64,000 nt of DNA, from the NCBI RefSeq assembly GCF_005405225.1, contig NZ_BJDQ01000001.1, forward strand, positions 62,001 through 126,000, read 5' to 3'. The stretch is from Enterococcus dongliensis (GTDB lineage: Bacteria; Bacillota; Bacilli; Lactobacillales; Enterococcaceae). The translations under genes and the position numbers were made by a program. Positions 35,667-45,483 of the stretch are shown here, in pieces (the first letter of the stretch is position 1; each line of letters opens with the position of its first letter). The notes below the pieces were generated by a model. The model ran no database searches. It was not told where the DNA came from and was given only the letters and a program-made list of their open reading frames with translations.

Positions 35667-36583
35667 ACATACTCTCATCACAACCTATTATTACAATCAA
35701 GCATGCAAAAAAACAATTCGATCAAGTCAGTGTCTTAAAAGATATTTCTATGTCGGTACAAAAAGGTGAAATCTATACGTTATTAGGAGAAAACGGGGCT
35801 GGAAAAACCACTCTAATCAAAATGATGACTACCTTGCTCCAACAAGACAGTGGTGAAATCCTCATCGCTGGATTGTCAGTGAAGGATCAGCCAGACAAAG
35901 TTCGAAAATTGATTAGTCTAAATGCCCAAGAAACAACCGTGGATATGTTTTTTAGCGGCTATGAAAACTTGCAGCTAATCGCACGTCTACGAGGGGTAAA
36001 AGATGTTAAAGCTGAGATCGAACAATTGACTCAACGACTGGGATTAAAAGAATTTATCGACCGACGAGTTGCAGAATATTCAGGAGGCATGCGGCGCCGA
36101 CTAGATATTGCCATGTCACTTGTCGGTGATCCGGAGATCGTCTTTTTAGATGAACCAACGACAGGCGTTGATCCTAAAAATCGCTTAGAGATTTGGCGAA
36201 TCATTCGGGAAATCCGTGATTCTGGAAAAACTATTTTTTTGACGACTCAATACCTAGATGAAGCAGATCGTCTATCAGATCATATTTCTTTCTTACATCA
36301 AGGAGAGATTGTCTTGACCGGCACTCCTGCTGAACTGAAAAAAAATACGAGTAAAGAAATTAAGATCACACTTGAAACAGCTCAACAAGAACAAGGAAAA
36401 GTATTGTTGGAAGAAGCTAGAATTCAGTTTACAGACGAGGAAGGGCTGATCATCTCAGAAGCCGATCAACAACAAGCACTTGAATTATTTGTTGCTCATG
36501 AATTGACGATCTTAGCACTCAAAGCAGAAGAAATCAGTTTAGAAACAACATTCTTAATGATCACAAAGGAGCAAAACAAATGA
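35663..36583 (+). CDS. ABC transporter ATP-binding protein, drug-export (DrrA/CcmA) family
   Basis: 306 residues. Walker A GENGAGKTT (about 40-48), signature YSGGMRRRLDIAMSL, Walker B IVFLDEPTTGVDPKNR, H-loop TTQYLDEAD. C-terminal ~80 residues are the DUF4162-type extension of this exporter class. Works with the ABC-2 permease that begins in the last codons (four-base overlap). Substrate unknown; the PadR regulator suggests a toxic small molecule. Confidence 0.9.
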   Translation: MNILSSQPIITIKHAKKQFDQVSVLKDISMSVQKGEIYTLLGENGAGKTTLIKMMTTLLQQDSGEILIAGLSVKDQPDKVRKLISLNAQETTVDMFFSGYENLQLIARLRGVKDVKAEIEQLTQRLGLKEFIDRRVAEYSGGMRRRLDIAMSLVGDPEIVFLDEPTTGVDPKNRLEIWRIIREIRDSGKTIFLTTQYLDEADRLSDHISFLHQGEIVLTGTPAELKKNTSKEIKITLETAQQEQGKVLLEEARIQFTDEEGLIISEADQQQALELFVAHELTILALKAEEISLETTFLMITKEQNK

Positions 36584-37350
36584 AAACTTTTACCCAATTA
36601 TTCGCGTTAACCAAGCGGATTTTAAAACAAAATTTGACAAACACAGATACATTGATCACTGTTTTTGGAACACCGATTTTTATGTTATTGTTTTTTGTCT
36701 ATGTTTTTGGCGGCAGTATCAGTTTAAACGGTACTCAGACCAATACTTCGGATTACTTGAACTATGCATTGCCAGGCTTTATGTTGATTACGATGACGAT
36801 GGGTTCGGCTTATACGTCGCTGCGTATCAACATGGACAAAACAAGTGGTTTCTTGGATCGATTGCATACACTGCCCATCAAACGGTGGATTGTTTTAGGA
36901 TCGCATATCGTGGCTTCGGTTGTGTTTATGCTGCTATCTGAATTGACGACATTTGTCATTGGACTGATCATGGGTTTTCGTCCAGAACTTTCGATTGGCA
37001 GTTTCTTCCTCTTTTTACTGCTTTCGGTTCTGTTTGCTTTTGCTATGACAATGATTTCTATCCCATTTTCGATTTCAGCTAAAAGTTGGGAAAGTGCCGG
37101 CAGTTTCTCTTATTTACTAATCATGCTGCTGTTTGTCAGCTCAGCATTTGTTCCGACAGATGGAATGGCAAAACCGATTGAGATCTTTGCTGATCATCAA
37201 CCAATGACACCAATCGTGGAAGCCGCACGTGCATTATTGATGGACATCGGAGTAAACAACGGGAATCTATTGCAAGCCTTTGGCTGGTTGATGGCACTAG
37301 TTGTGATTTTTGCCATCTTGTCTTATCGGAAATATCAAAAAGTATTTTAA
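36580..37350 (+). CDS. ABC-2 type permease (DrrB family)
   Basis: 256 residues with six membrane segments. Begins TKRILKQNLTNTDTLITVFGTPIFMLLFF and has the ABC-2 signature region TLPIKRWIVLGSHIVASV and GMAKPIEIFADHQPMTPIVEAARAL. Partner of the preceding ATPase. Last gene of the padR operon; a long hairpin with T tract follows. Confidence 0.9.
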   Translation: MKTFTQLFALTKRILKQNLTNTDTLITVFGTPIFMLLFFVYVFGGSISLNGTQTNTSDYLNYALPGFMLITMTMGSAYTSLRINMDKTSGFLDRLHTLPIKRWIVLGSHIVASVVFMLLSELTTFVIGLIMGFRPELSIGSFFLFLLLSVLFAFAMTMISIPFSISAKSWESAGSFSYLLIMLLFVSSAFVPTDGMAKPIEIFADHQPMTPIVEAARALLMDIGVNNGNLLQAFGWLMALVVIFAILSYRKYQKVF

Positions 37351-37351
37351 T

Positions 37352-37450
37352 AAAAAAATCAGAACGATCACTATTTGACAAATGTTATGAGGATCATCAA
37401 TTGATCTTATCGTTTGGTCTCGTAGTGGTTTTTCTGATTCTTTTTTTATT
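37352..37450 (+). terminator. Long branched terminator-like structure
   Basis: Closing arms AATCAGAA (37357-37364) and TTCTGATT (37432-37439), continued by CACTA / TAGTG, enclose about 60 bases with a second hairpin GATCA..TGATC; CTTTTTTT follows. It is much larger than an ordinary terminator. Confidence 0.6.
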
Positions 37451-37481
37451 ATAAAAAATTCTTTTTACTACAATCAATCGT

Positions 37482-37509
37482 TTGCAAAGTGGCCCTACTT
37501 CGTTACAAT
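37482..37509 (+). promoter_or_regulatory. Promoter of the two-component operon
   Basis: TTGCAA (37482-37487), 16-base spacer, TACAAT (37504-37509). Confidence 0.6.
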
Positions 37510-37534
37510 AAAGAAAAACTGCGGGAGAAAAAAT

Positions 37535-38179
37535 ATGATCAAACTATTATTGGTAGATGACAGCGAATTGATCACTGGGGGATTGGCTGTTTTATTAGGT
37601 GTCGAAACAGATCTTACCATCGTTGACTGTGTAGATCGTGGAGAACGGGCAGTAGAACTTTGCCAACACCAACCAATCGACGTTGTTTTAATGGATGTTC
37701 GCATGCCAGGAATGAGTGGTGTTGAGGCAACCAAGATCATCACTGAGACGACGAACGCCAAAGTAATCATTTTGACGACATTTGATGAAGATAAGTATAT
37801 TATCGAAGGTATCAAAAATGGTGCGGTTGGGTATTTATTGAAAAATACTGAACCTCAACAGTTGGTCCAAGCAATCAGAAGTGTGATGAAAGGCCAAAGT
37901 ATCCTTTCCCAAGATGTATTGGAAAAAGCCAAGCAAGGATTCCATCCAGCACAAAAGACGGCAGATTTATCTAGTTTAACGCCAAGAGAGATTGAAATTA
38001 CACGACTAGTCGCAGCCGGGTTGAGTAACAAACAAATCGCTAATCGATTGTATTTGACTGAAGGAACGATTAATAATAGCTTATCGACGATTCTTCACAA
38101 GTTGGCACTGGAGCATCGTACCCAAGTAGCTATTTATTATTTGACTGGTAAAGCGGGAGATCATGATGCAACGTTTTAA
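37535..38179 (+). CDS. NarL/LuxR-type response regulator (LnrK-like)
   Basis: 214 residues. Receiver domain with the acidic pocket LLVDDSE, phospho-acceptor Asp54 in VVLMDVRMPG, Thr in ILTTFDED and Lys in GYLLKNTEP. C-terminal LuxR HTH: LTPREIEITRLVAAGLSNKQIANRL. Overlaps the kinase gene by 17 bases. With the following kinase and three ABC genes it matches the LnrJKLMN layout of Bacillus, which detects and exports membrane-active polyenes such as linearmycin; order here is regulator first. Confidence 0.92.
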   Translation: MIKLLLVDDSELITGGLAVLLGVETDLTIVDCVDRGERAVELCQHQPIDVVLMDVRMPGMSGVEATKIITETTNAKVIILTTFDEDKYIIEGIKNGAVGYLLKNTEPQQLVQAIRSVMKGQSILSQDVLEKAKQGFHPAQKTADLSSLTPREIEITRLVAAGLSNKQIANRLYLTEGTINNSLSTILHKLALEHRTQVAIYYLTGKAGDHDATF

Positions 38180-39278
38180 TTTATTTTTCAGTGTGTTGAC
38201 TGTTGGAAGTGTGCTGACGCTGCTTTTTGTACAGCAGTCACCTGTTTTGACGACTGCTATCATTGTGCTTTTACTATGGTTGAGTTTATTGTTATTGAGT
38301 GCTAGTTTCAAAAAATACCGATTTATTTTTCTATTGCTTCAGTTGGGGATTGTTTTAATTGTCTCCTTTTTTCAACCATGGTCCTTTTATCTCTTACCAG
38401 GAACGATTATGAATTTCCTAATTCTGAAAAAAAATCAGCGGCTGATACTATTTGCAGGAAGTGCCTTGCTCTTGTTTTATGGGATTCATTTGCCAAATTC
38501 AGCTATGCAGATTAGCGGGTTCCTTTGGACAATTTTTGTTTTTTATGTATCAGTAACAATTGCGGAATTGTCACAAGAAAAAAGAGGACTCAATGATTCT
38601 TCTGACATGCTGCGAGTAGAGCGCAACCGATTGGCGAGTTTGTTTGAACAAAGTATCATGAATAGTGAGGCTAGAGAAAAAGAAGCAATTTTATCGGAAC
38701 GTCAGCGATTGGTTCACGAGATTCATGATGAACTGGGGCATAAATTATCTGGTGGATTGATTCAGATGGAAGCAGCCAGAGCTGTCTATCAAAAAGATGA
38801 AAAACAGGCAGAAAAATTATTGGATCAGGCGATTGTCACGACGCGAGAAGGTATTGACGACATACGAAAAATTTTGCATGCCGAAGCGCCTGAGCAAGAA
38901 ACATTAAACTTGAATCGACTCAAGACAGAACTGCAACGCTTTACTGAACGCTATCAACTCAAAACATCGTTTCATTATTTTGGCAAAGTTGATCAGCTGA
39001 GCAGTTTTCAATGGCAAGTTTTGTTAGGAAATCTAAAAGAAAGCCTGACAAATACATTGAAGTATGCGGAAGCCACCGAGGTAGCCGTTCGATTACATGT
39101 CTTTAAAGGCTTTTTACGTTTTGAAATCAGCAACAACGGCAAAACGACTAAAAGTTATAAAAAAGGTTTGGGAATTTTAGGGATGGAAGAGCGAACCGCA
39201 ATGCTTTCTGGACAATTAGTAATCGATACAACTAATGGCTTCACAGTAACGACGATTTTGCCAATAGTAATACGATGA
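38163..39278 (+). CDS. Sensor histidine kinase, HisKA_3 type (LnrJ-like)
   Basis: 371 residues. Five or six membrane segments in the first ~135 residues with almost no extracellular loop, so it probably senses within the membrane. Phosphorylated His188 in VHEIHDELGHKLSGG, N-box GNLKESLTNTLKYAEA and the GLGILGMEER G-box near the C-terminus, all intact. Partner of the response regulator it overlaps. GTG/ATG choice: ATG 38163 or 38166. Confidence 0.92.
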   Translation: MMQRFNLFFSVLTVGSVLTLLFVQQSPVLTTAIIVLLLWLSLLLLSASFKKYRFIFLLLQLGIVLIVSFFQPWSFYLLPGTIMNFLILKKNQRLILFAGSALLLFYGIHLPNSAMQISGFLWTIFVFYVSVTIAELSQEKRGLNDSSDMLRVERNRLASLFEQSIMNSEAREKEAILSERQRLVHEIHDELGHKLSGGLIQMEAARAVYQKDEKQAEKLLDQAIVTTREGIDDIRKILHAEAPEQETLNLNRLKTELQRFTERYQLKTSFHYFGKVDQLSSFQWQVLLGNLKESLTNTLKYAEATEVAVRLHVFKGFLRFEISNNGKTTKSYKKGLGILGMEERTAMLSGQLVIDTTNGFTVTTILPIVIR

Positions 39279-39314
39279 CTGTTACTAACATGAGAAATCT
39301 CATGGATAAATGAT

Positions 39315-39346
39315 GAGAAACTACACTGGTGTGGTTTCTTTTTTTT
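39315..39346 (+). terminator. Terminator between kinase and ABC genes
   Basis: AGAAAC..CAC-TGGT-GTG..GTTTCT hairpin with a two-base bulge and T8. It would partly separate the ABC genes from the two-component genes; no clear new promoter is seen before the ATPase gene. Confidence 0.7.
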
Positions 39347-39384
39347 GCGTATGCTTAGTGTAAGAAAAGTTGGAGGGGACAACT

Positions 39385-40326
39385 ATGGAACATATCGTGG
39401 AGCTTACACAAGTAACCAAAAAATTTGGTACACACATTGCTGTCGACAATGTCAGTTTTACAGTGACAAAAGGAACAATTTTAGGTTTGTTGGGCCCAAA
39501 TGGTGCAGGCAAATCGACAACGATCAATATGATCACTGGATTGTTGCGAAAAACATCTGGAGAGATCAAACTTTTTGATAAAGCTGTTTCCGAAAAAAAT
39601 CGTGAATTACGAAAAAAAGTGGGCGTTGTGCCGCAAGAATTGGCTCTTTACTATGATCTGAGTGCCGAGGAAAATGTTCGTTATTTTGGCGGCCTTTATG
39701 GACTGCGCGGACAAAATTTAAAAGAAGCCACCGAACAAGCGCTGCGTGTTGTTGGATTGTGGGAACATCGAAAAGCCAAACCGGCGACTTTTTCTGGCGG
39801 GATGCAACGACGATTGAATATCGCAATGGCAATCGTTCATGGTCCGGAACTAGTCATTATGGATGAGCCGACGGTAGGGATCGATCCTCAGTCACGAAAC
39901 TATATCATGGAAACGATTGAAAAAATGCGTCAAGAAGGCAAGTCTCTGATTTACACGAGTCATTATATGGAAGAAGTTGAACGTTTAGCCGATACGATTG
40001 TTATTATCGATCATGGCAAAGTCATTGCCGAAGGGACTGAGGCGGAGCTAGTCAATCTTGTGACGGATCAAAAAAATATTTGGATCACTGTTGCCAATCC
40101 AGAAGCCGTTGTTTTAACTGAATTGGAGCAGCAAGCAGGAGTAGTGCAAGTTAGTTTGCAAGATCAGCAGTTGGTCGTTACCGTGTCTGTCGAAAGCAAC
40201 GCGCTGAATCATTTACTGATGCAGTTAATCAAACAAGGTGTCGAAGTTGATAGTGTTGAACAACAACGGATTGATCTGGAAACAGTCTTTTTGAATTTGA
40301 CTGGTCGCAAATTAAGGGATAAGTAG
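39385..40326 (+). CDS. ABC transporter ATP-binding protein (LnrL-like)
   Basis: 313 residues from the ATG at 39385 (GGAGGGGAC upstream). Walker A GPNGAGKST (about 38-46), signature FSGGMQRRLNIAMAI, Walker B LVIMDEPTVGIDPQSR, H-loop YTSHYMEEVERL; DUF4162-like C-terminus. With two consecutive permeases it forms an LnrLMN-type exporter, probably of lipophilic antibiotics. Confidence 0.9.
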   Translation: MEHIVELTQVTKKFGTHIAVDNVSFTVTKGTILGLLGPNGAGKSTTINMITGLLRKTSGEIKLFDKAVSEKNRELRKKVGVVPQELALYYDLSAEENVRYFGGLYGLRGQNLKEATEQALRVVGLWEHRKAKPATFSGGMQRRLNIAMAIVHGPELVIMDEPTVGIDPQSRNYIMETIEKMRQEGKSLIYTSHYMEEVERLADTIVIIDHGKVIAEGTEAELVNLVTDQKNIWITVANPEAVVLTELEQQAGVVQVSLQDQQLVVTVSVESNALNHLLMQLIKQGVEVDSVEQQRIDLETVFLNLTGRKLRDK

Positions 40327-40334
40327 GTGAGACG

Positions 40335-41429
40335 ATGAATCGAACAATTATTATTCGCGCATTTGTTCAGCAGATCCGCGACAAATCTACTTATATTTAT
40401 TTTTTACTCTTTCCATTGGCACTGATGTTAGTCTTAGGTTCGATATTACAAGGGGCATTTGGGACCTCTGAAATTGAAAATAAGATCGATCCGATTCAAA
40501 TCCGCTATGTTGCCGCAGATCAGAAAAAAGGTGCGCAATTTGAAGCAATCTTACAAGAAGTCTCAACACCTAAGCTAGTTTTTAAGGCCAGCTCGGATGA
40601 AAAACAGGCGATCAACGCGCTGAAAGAGAAACAAGCCGATGTGTATCTATTGATTGGAAAAAACATTGATGTTGAAATGAATGAACTATCAGATATCCAA
40701 TTTACGTTATTGAAAAGCTATCTAGTCGAACTATTCCAAACTATGCACCGTTTAGAAGGGGCTCAGCGATTCGGTCAAGCACCGGAAGAGATTTCTGACG
40801 TGTCTGAAAAATTGGATAAAGCACTCGTTGTTGATCAAACCAATTTGAAAAAACCGGCAACATCTTATCAATATTATTCTGTTGCGATGATTGCATTATT
40901 TATCTTGTATATGGCAGAAAATGGCTTAGAAATGTTTGGTAAAAGCCGTCGTCACAAAACGCTTCAACGAGAAGCAATCAGTCCAGTAAGTCGTCAAACG
41001 ATCATCAATTCTACCTTTTTAGGTCATGTGTTATTAGGGCTTTGTGCAGTCTTTGTCTTGATGGTGATTACTCAAACAGTCTTTGATGTACCGTGGCAGC
41101 AACAATTTGGCTTTTCTTTTCTCAATTTGTCTTCGCTGATGATCTTATTTTTAGCGTTAGGGGCATTTTTAGAAACGATCGGTAAAGAAGTGGGTATGGG
41201 AATCACCCAAATCATCATTCAAATAGCTGCTTTTTTAGGTGGTGGGTATTTTCCTGTCAGCGAAGAAATGATGAATTTTTCACCAATGGGCTGGGTGATG
41301 GGGCCAATCCGAGAAGCGTTATGGACTAATAATGCATTACAATGGCGGGGGATCATTTTGAATCTACTCTTTGCCGTTTTGATGTTTCTTAGCATGTCGG
41401 TTGTACTAAATCGTAGGGAGGAATTCTAA
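40335..41429 (+). CDS. ABC-2 permease (LnrM-like)
   Basis: 364 residues. One N-terminal membrane segment (FLLFPLALMLVLGSIL), a ~150-residue extracellular domain, then five segments. This is the YhaP/LnrM form of ABC-2 permeases. GGTGAGACG precedes the ATG. Its stop codon is immediately followed by the ATG of the next permease. Confidence 0.88.
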   Translation: MNRTIIIRAFVQQIRDKSTYIYFLLFPLALMLVLGSILQGAFGTSEIENKIDPIQIRYVAADQKKGAQFEAILQEVSTPKLVFKASSDEKQAINALKEKQADVYLLIGKNIDVEMNELSDIQFTLLKSYLVELFQTMHRLEGAQRFGQAPEEISDVSEKLDKALVVDQTNLKKPATSYQYYSVAMIALFILYMAENGLEMFGKSRRHKTLQREAISPVSRQTIINSTFLGHVLLGLCAVFVLMVITQTVFDVPWQQQFGFSFLNLSSLMILFLALGAFLETIGKEVGMGITQIIIQIAAFLGGGYFPVSEEMMNFSPMGWVMGPIREALWTNNALQWRGIILNLLFAVLMFLSMSVVLNRREEF

Positions 41430-42572
41430 ATGAAAGATATTTTGTGGATCATTCGTGAACGATTCATTATTTGGAAAAATCATCCCTTGCAAGTTTTATT
41501 TTTACTCGGTGTTCCTCTACTGAGTATCGTGATGTATTTGTTTATTTATAACTCTTCTGGTACAGGTTCGGCCAATTCTTTGACGGTCGGAATCGTTGAT
41601 CAAGACCAGTCGTCATACAGTCAATATTTTATCGATACATTTGATAAACGAATCCAGGTAAAAGAGCTTAAAAATCAAGAACAGGCGGATAAAGCATTAG
41701 CCGATCAGCAAGTCACAGCGACGTTATTCTTACCGAAAGATTTTTCAGAGAAAATCCGACAAGGTGACTTAGCTCCAGTGAGATTTCGTTCTTTTCAAGC
41801 AGGCGAAGCAATCGATTCTCTGAAAGAAACAACCAAAACTGTCTACCATGAGGTCCAGACGATTGCCAAGTTTGCCGCAGCCAGCGATGAAGAGAGTGCT
41901 TTTGACTTTGCTGCAGAAAATACACCGATTCGTTTTCGTTCCTTTGCCAAAGACAGCGTCAGCAAGGAAATGACACTACAGATTTTAGGTTTCATGTTGA
42001 TGATGTTGCTTTATCAATCCGGAAATTTTGGGGCTAATTCTATTCAAAATGAACGACGCAACAAAATCTATCATCGATTGATGACGACACCTGTATCCAA
42101 AACTGCTTATTTTATTGGAACAGCTGTATTTGCTTTTTTAGCGATGATATTTGAAGTCGTATTTACTGTCGGTTTGATGACCCTAGCTTTTCGCATCGAT
42201 ATCGGATTAGCCGCAATTCAGCTCATCGGTATGTTGGCAGCCTTCGGATTAGTAGCTGTCGCTTGGTCAATCGCAATTGGTATCAATTCACCTAGTCAAT
42301 CTTTTGCTTCTGGCGTACAAAGTATTCTTTTTACGATTACGAGTTTGATCTCTGGAGCATTGATTCCTAATGAAATCATGCCGGATTTCATGCAACAAAT
42401 CGCACGAATCACCCCCCAATATTGGGTTTTAGATGGAATCAAACAACTACAAAATCAAAACAACGCCAATGTATGGCTTAACTTGGTCGTTTTGACTGCA
42501 TTTTTATTGTTATTCTTCAGTATTTCCACCTATGGCTTCATGAAAAAGAAAAATTTGGAAGTCTTTGATTAA
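41430..42572 (+). CDS. ABC-2 permease (LnrN-like)
   Basis: 380 residues, same layout as the gene before it: N-terminal segment (LQVLFLLGVPLLSIVMYLFI), extracellular domain with LTVGIVDQDQSSYSQYFI, five C-terminal segments ending in SISTYGFMKKKNLEVFD. GGGAGGAATT in the end of the previous gene is its binding site. The two permeases probably form a heterodimer. Confidence 0.88.
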   Translation: MKDILWIIRERFIIWKNHPLQVLFLLGVPLLSIVMYLFIYNSSGTGSANSLTVGIVDQDQSSYSQYFIDTFDKRIQVKELKNQEQADKALADQQVTATLFLPKDFSEKIRQGDLAPVRFRSFQAGEAIDSLKETTKTVYHEVQTIAKFAAASDEESAFDFAAENTPIRFRSFAKDSVSKEMTLQILGFMLMMLLYQSGNFGANSIQNERRNKIYHRLMTTPVSKTAYFIGTAVFAFLAMIFEVVFTVGLMTLAFRIDIGLAAIQLIGMLAAFGLVAVAWSIAIGINSPSQSFASGVQSILFTITSLISGALIPNEIMPDFMQQIARITPQYWVLDGIKQLQNQNNANVWLNLVVLTAFLLLFFSISTYGFMKKKNLEVFD

Positions 42573-42598
42573 AAACAATAAAAATCGTTAATAAGAAA

Positions 42599-42636
42599 AA
42601 CATCTTGCGATAATTGACATTGCGAGGTGTTTTTTT
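42599..42636 (+). terminator. Terminator after the LnrN-like gene
   Basis: AACATCTTGC / GCGAGGTGTT, 10-bp stem with two G-U pairs and T7. Confidence 0.82.
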
Positions 42637-42701
42637 GCTTTAAAAGTTCGGCCAGCGATTCTTTTACAGGGAGTAACTTACTACGCAGAATTTTTTGACA
42701 A

Positions 42702-42710
42702 TGGTATACT
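42702..42710 (+). promoter_or_regulatory. Extended -10 before pepA
   Basis: TGG-TATACT; no good -35 at 17 bases (a TTGACA lies only four bases upstream). About 85 bases of leader follow. Confidence 0.4.
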
Positions 42711-42799
42711 GAGCTTATGAAAAAGATTGCTATTTCGCTTTTTACGAATAGGAATCTGCAACAAGTAAGATTAGTCAAAGTAAAACAGGAGGAGTAAGT

Positions 42800-43876
42800 G
42801 TGGAAAAAAAAGAAGAACAGCTATTGATTGATTTGACTTCAGCACGAGGAATTGCCGGTAACGAAGAAGAAGTCAGAGAGGTATTTAAAAATTATGCAAA
42901 GGAATTTGCTGACGATATTTTTTTTGATGGCTTAGGTAGTGTGATCGCTAAGCAGGGCAGCGGTGGCCCAAAAATTTTTATTTCTGGTCATTTGGATGAG
43001 GTTGGCTTCATGGTCACAAAGATCACAGAAAAAGGATTTTTAGAATTTCAAACAATCGGTGGCTGGTGGAATCAAGTGATGCTGGCACAACAAGTAGAAA
43101 TCAAAACGCGTAAAGGCAAACTGATTCATGGAGTGATTGGATCAAAACCACCCCATGTATTGACCCCTGAAGCCCGCAAAAAACCATTTGAGATCAAAGA
43201 AATGTTCATCGATATTGGTGCAACTAGTGCTGAAGAAGCCAAAAACTGGGGCATTCGACCAGGTGATATGGTAACTCCGTACATCCAATATCAACGGATG
43301 AATGACTCAAAATTTTTACTAGCAAAAGCTTGGGATAATCGTATTGGTACTGCTGTAGCTTTACGAGTTTTGGAAAATCTAGCTAAGCGTGAACATCACA
43401 ATGTACTGTTTGCTGGCAGTGATGTACAAGAAGAAGTCGGGTTGCGCGGCGCACGAACGAGTTCTCACATCGTCAATCCAGACATCGCATTTGCGTTAGA
43501 CACAGGAACTGCAGGCGACACTCCAGGAATGACGCCTAAAGAAGCAGATTCGATTTTAGGAAAGGGTCCGCAAATTTTGATTTATGACGCATCGATGGTG
43601 CCGCATAAAAAACTATTAGATTTTGTTATTGATGTTGCAGAAGAATTAGAGATTCCCTTCCAATATACAGTAATCGCCGGTGGTGGGACAGATGCTGGTC
43701 AAATGCATTTAACGCGTGATGGAGTTCCTTCATTAGCTATCACAGTTCCTGTTCGTTATTTGCATTCACATACATCAATCATCCATGAGGAAGATTATTT
43801 CAATACAGTTAAATTAGTCACAGAGGTCGTAGCACGTTTGGACTATGATACAGTTGGTGAAATCAAGAATTATTAA
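42800..43876 (+). CDS. pepA: M42-family metallo-aminopeptidase (PepA/FrvX type)
   Basis: 358 residues, GTG start with GGAGGAG upstream. Metal ligands and catalytic residues: His in [11 protein letters not shown], Asp in [13 protein letters not shown], Glu-Glu in [11 protein letters not shown], Asp in ALDTGTAGD and His in [12 protein letters not shown]. Members are glutamyl/aspartyl aminopeptidases or deblocking peptidases that form tetrahedral dodecamers in the cytoplasm. The name PepA follows lactic acid bacteria; substrate preference is not read from sequence. Confidence 0.92.
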   Translation: MEKKEEQLLIDLTSARGIAGNEEEVREVFKNYAKEFADDIFFDGLGSVIAKQGSGGPKIFISGHLDEVGFMVTKITEKGFLEFQTIGGWWNQVMLAQQVEIKTRKGKLIHGVIGSKPPHVLTPEARKKPFEIKEMFIDIGATSAEEAKNWGIRPGDMVTPYIQYQRMNDSKFLLAKAWDNRIGTAVALRVLENLAKREHHNVLFAGSDVQEEVGLRGARTSSHIVNPDIAFALDTGTAGDTPGMTPKEADSILGKGPQILIYDASMVPHKKLLDFVIDVAEELEIPFQYTVIAGGGTDAGQMHLTRDGVPSLAITVPVRYLHSHTSIIHEEDYFNTVKLVTEVVARLDYDTVGEIKNY

Positions 43877-43918
43877 AAATCGTAAGAGAATAATTTCTTA
43901 CAAATAAGGAGTGAACAT

Positions 43919-44692
43919 ATGCGTCTTAGTGACTATCGTCAATTAGCCAAAAAACGTTTAAATAATCAATGGGGAATCAACGTAGGATTGATCGTGATCA
44001 TTGGATTATTGACAGGAGCAATCGGCGGCGTCTCATCCGTTTCTAGTAATGAGAATATTCAGTTGGGCATAACGTTTCTATTGAATATTTTTGTCTTGTT
44101 TGCATTTAGCTTTGCTCTTTACTATATCAGTTTATATGTCGTACGCGGAGGCAGAGCTCAGCTGGGACAAATCTTTGTTGTTTTTCAAAAAGGTTATTAC
44201 GTGCCATTAATGCTGATTAATATTCTCGCACAAGTTGTCCAATACGTCTTAGCAGCGCTCTTTTTCTTGCCGTTGTTGCTACAAGCAGGAAGCAGTGTTT
44301 ACTTGTCTCTTGTTTCTTCAGGTGGTGTGACAAATGTAGAGAATATGGGGACGTTGTTTAACATCGGCTTGTTCACACTGTATTTTATTTTATTGCTCGT
44401 CTTTTTACTAGTGACGGCCATCATCAGCATTCTTTTTCGATTTGCTGTCTGGGTGAAATTTGATTACCCCGAATTAAGTGTAGGTCAATGTATCAAACGG
44501 GCATGGTTTTTGCTAAGTGATCGTTGGGGAAAATATATTCTATTACAATTGTCTTTTATTGGCTGGTATATTTTAGGAATCGTTGCATTACTCGTCGGCT
44601 TGCTTTTTGTTGCTGTCTACGTAAATACAGCAAGTGCAGCTTTTTATGATCAAGCCTTGAAAGAAAAAATGGATCAGGAGGGATCAGTATGA
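43919..44692 (+). CDS. DUF975 family membrane protein
   Basis: 257 residues, five or six membrane segments. The opening MRLSDYRQLAKKRLNNQWG and the FDYPELSVGQCIKRAWFLLSDRWGKYI region are characteristic of DUF975. Function unknown. AAGGAGTG precedes the start, and the stop overlaps the following MBL gene by four bases. Confidence 0.88.
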   Translation: MRLSDYRQLAKKRLNNQWGINVGLIVIIGLLTGAIGGVSSVSSNENIQLGITFLLNIFVLFAFSFALYYISLYVVRGGRAQLGQIFVVFQKGYYVPLMLINILAQVVQYVLAALFFLPLLLQAGSSVYLSLVSSGGVTNVENMGTLFNIGLFTLYFILLLVFLLVTAIISILFRFAVWVKFDYPELSVGQCIKRAWFLLSDRWGKYILLQLSFIGWYILGIVALLVGLLFVAVYVNTASAAFYDQALKEKMDQEGSV

Positions 44693-45426
44693 AATTAACC
44701 GTTCTTGGTTGTTTGGGTGCTTATCCGTATAAAGGTCAAGGAACTACTAGTTATTTGTTACAATCAGAAGGATTCAATCTTTTATTAGATGCTGGCAGTT
44801 CAACACTGGTGGAGTTAGAAAAAGAAATAGACCCATTAGATTTAGATGCGGTGATTTTGACGCATTATCATCATGATCACATCGCAGATCTTGGTGTCTT
44901 GCAATATTATTGGCAGCTTTATCCAACTAAAACGCCTAAGCCTATCTTGCCAATCTATGGTCATACCGAAGATTCGTTCCATTTTGAGGATTTAACACTA
45001 GCAGGCGTCACTGAAGGGCATGCTTATTTTGAAGCGGAAGAATTAAAACTTGGGCCATTTCTAGTGACATTTATGAAGACTATTCATCCGGTCCCTTGTT
45101 ATGCGATGCGTTTTGTTGAGGAAAAAACGGGAGCTGTTTTTGTTTTTACTGGTGATTCGGGTTATTTGGAGTCATTCAATGAGTTTGCTAAAGAAGCGGA
45201 TTTGTTTTTAGCAGATACCTATTTATTTGACGGTAACGAACGGCATAAAGCCCATTTTACAGCAGGAGAGGCAGGAACTTTTGCTAAAGAGGCAGCAGTC
45301 AACAAGTTAGTATTGACACATCTGCCGCAGCATGGCGACTTAGAGAAATTACGTCAACAAGCGTTAGCTACAAGTGGAGGAATTCCCGTTGAATTAGCCC
45401 AACCACACAAAATTTTTGAAATTTAG
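44689..45426 (+). CDS. MBL-fold metallo-hydrolase (YhfI-like)
   Basis: 245 residues. Metallo-beta-lactamase fold with LTHYHHDHIADLG (HxHxDH), LLDAGSST, FTGDSGYLESF and LTHLPQHG as the further metal ligands. It looks like the RNase Z-like branch of small bacterial hydrolases found next to lplA in Firmicutes (YhfI beside YhfJ in Bacillus). Substrate unknown. Confidence 0.88.
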   Translation: MKLTVLGCLGAYPYKGQGTTSYLLQSEGFNLLLDAGSSTLVELEKEIDPLDLDAVILTHYHHDHIADLGVLQYYWQLYPTKTPKPILPIYGHTEDSFHFEDLTLAGVTEGHAYFEAEELKLGPFLVTFMKTIHPVPCYAMRFVEEKTGAVFVFTGDSGYLESFNEFAKEADLFLADTYLFDGNERHKAHFTAGEAGTFAKEAAVNKLVLTHLPQHGDLEKLRQQALATSGGIPVELAQPHKIFEI

Positions 45427-45483
45427 AAAAATAAGAGATAAAATAATAAAGAGTATTTTATTAGAAAATGAGGAGCTGACACG

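Noticed and set aside
42717..42797. 26-codon plus-strand ORF ending two bases before the pepA start
   Set aside because: No ribosome binding site, and its start is at the predicted transcription start; too little to call a leader peptide.
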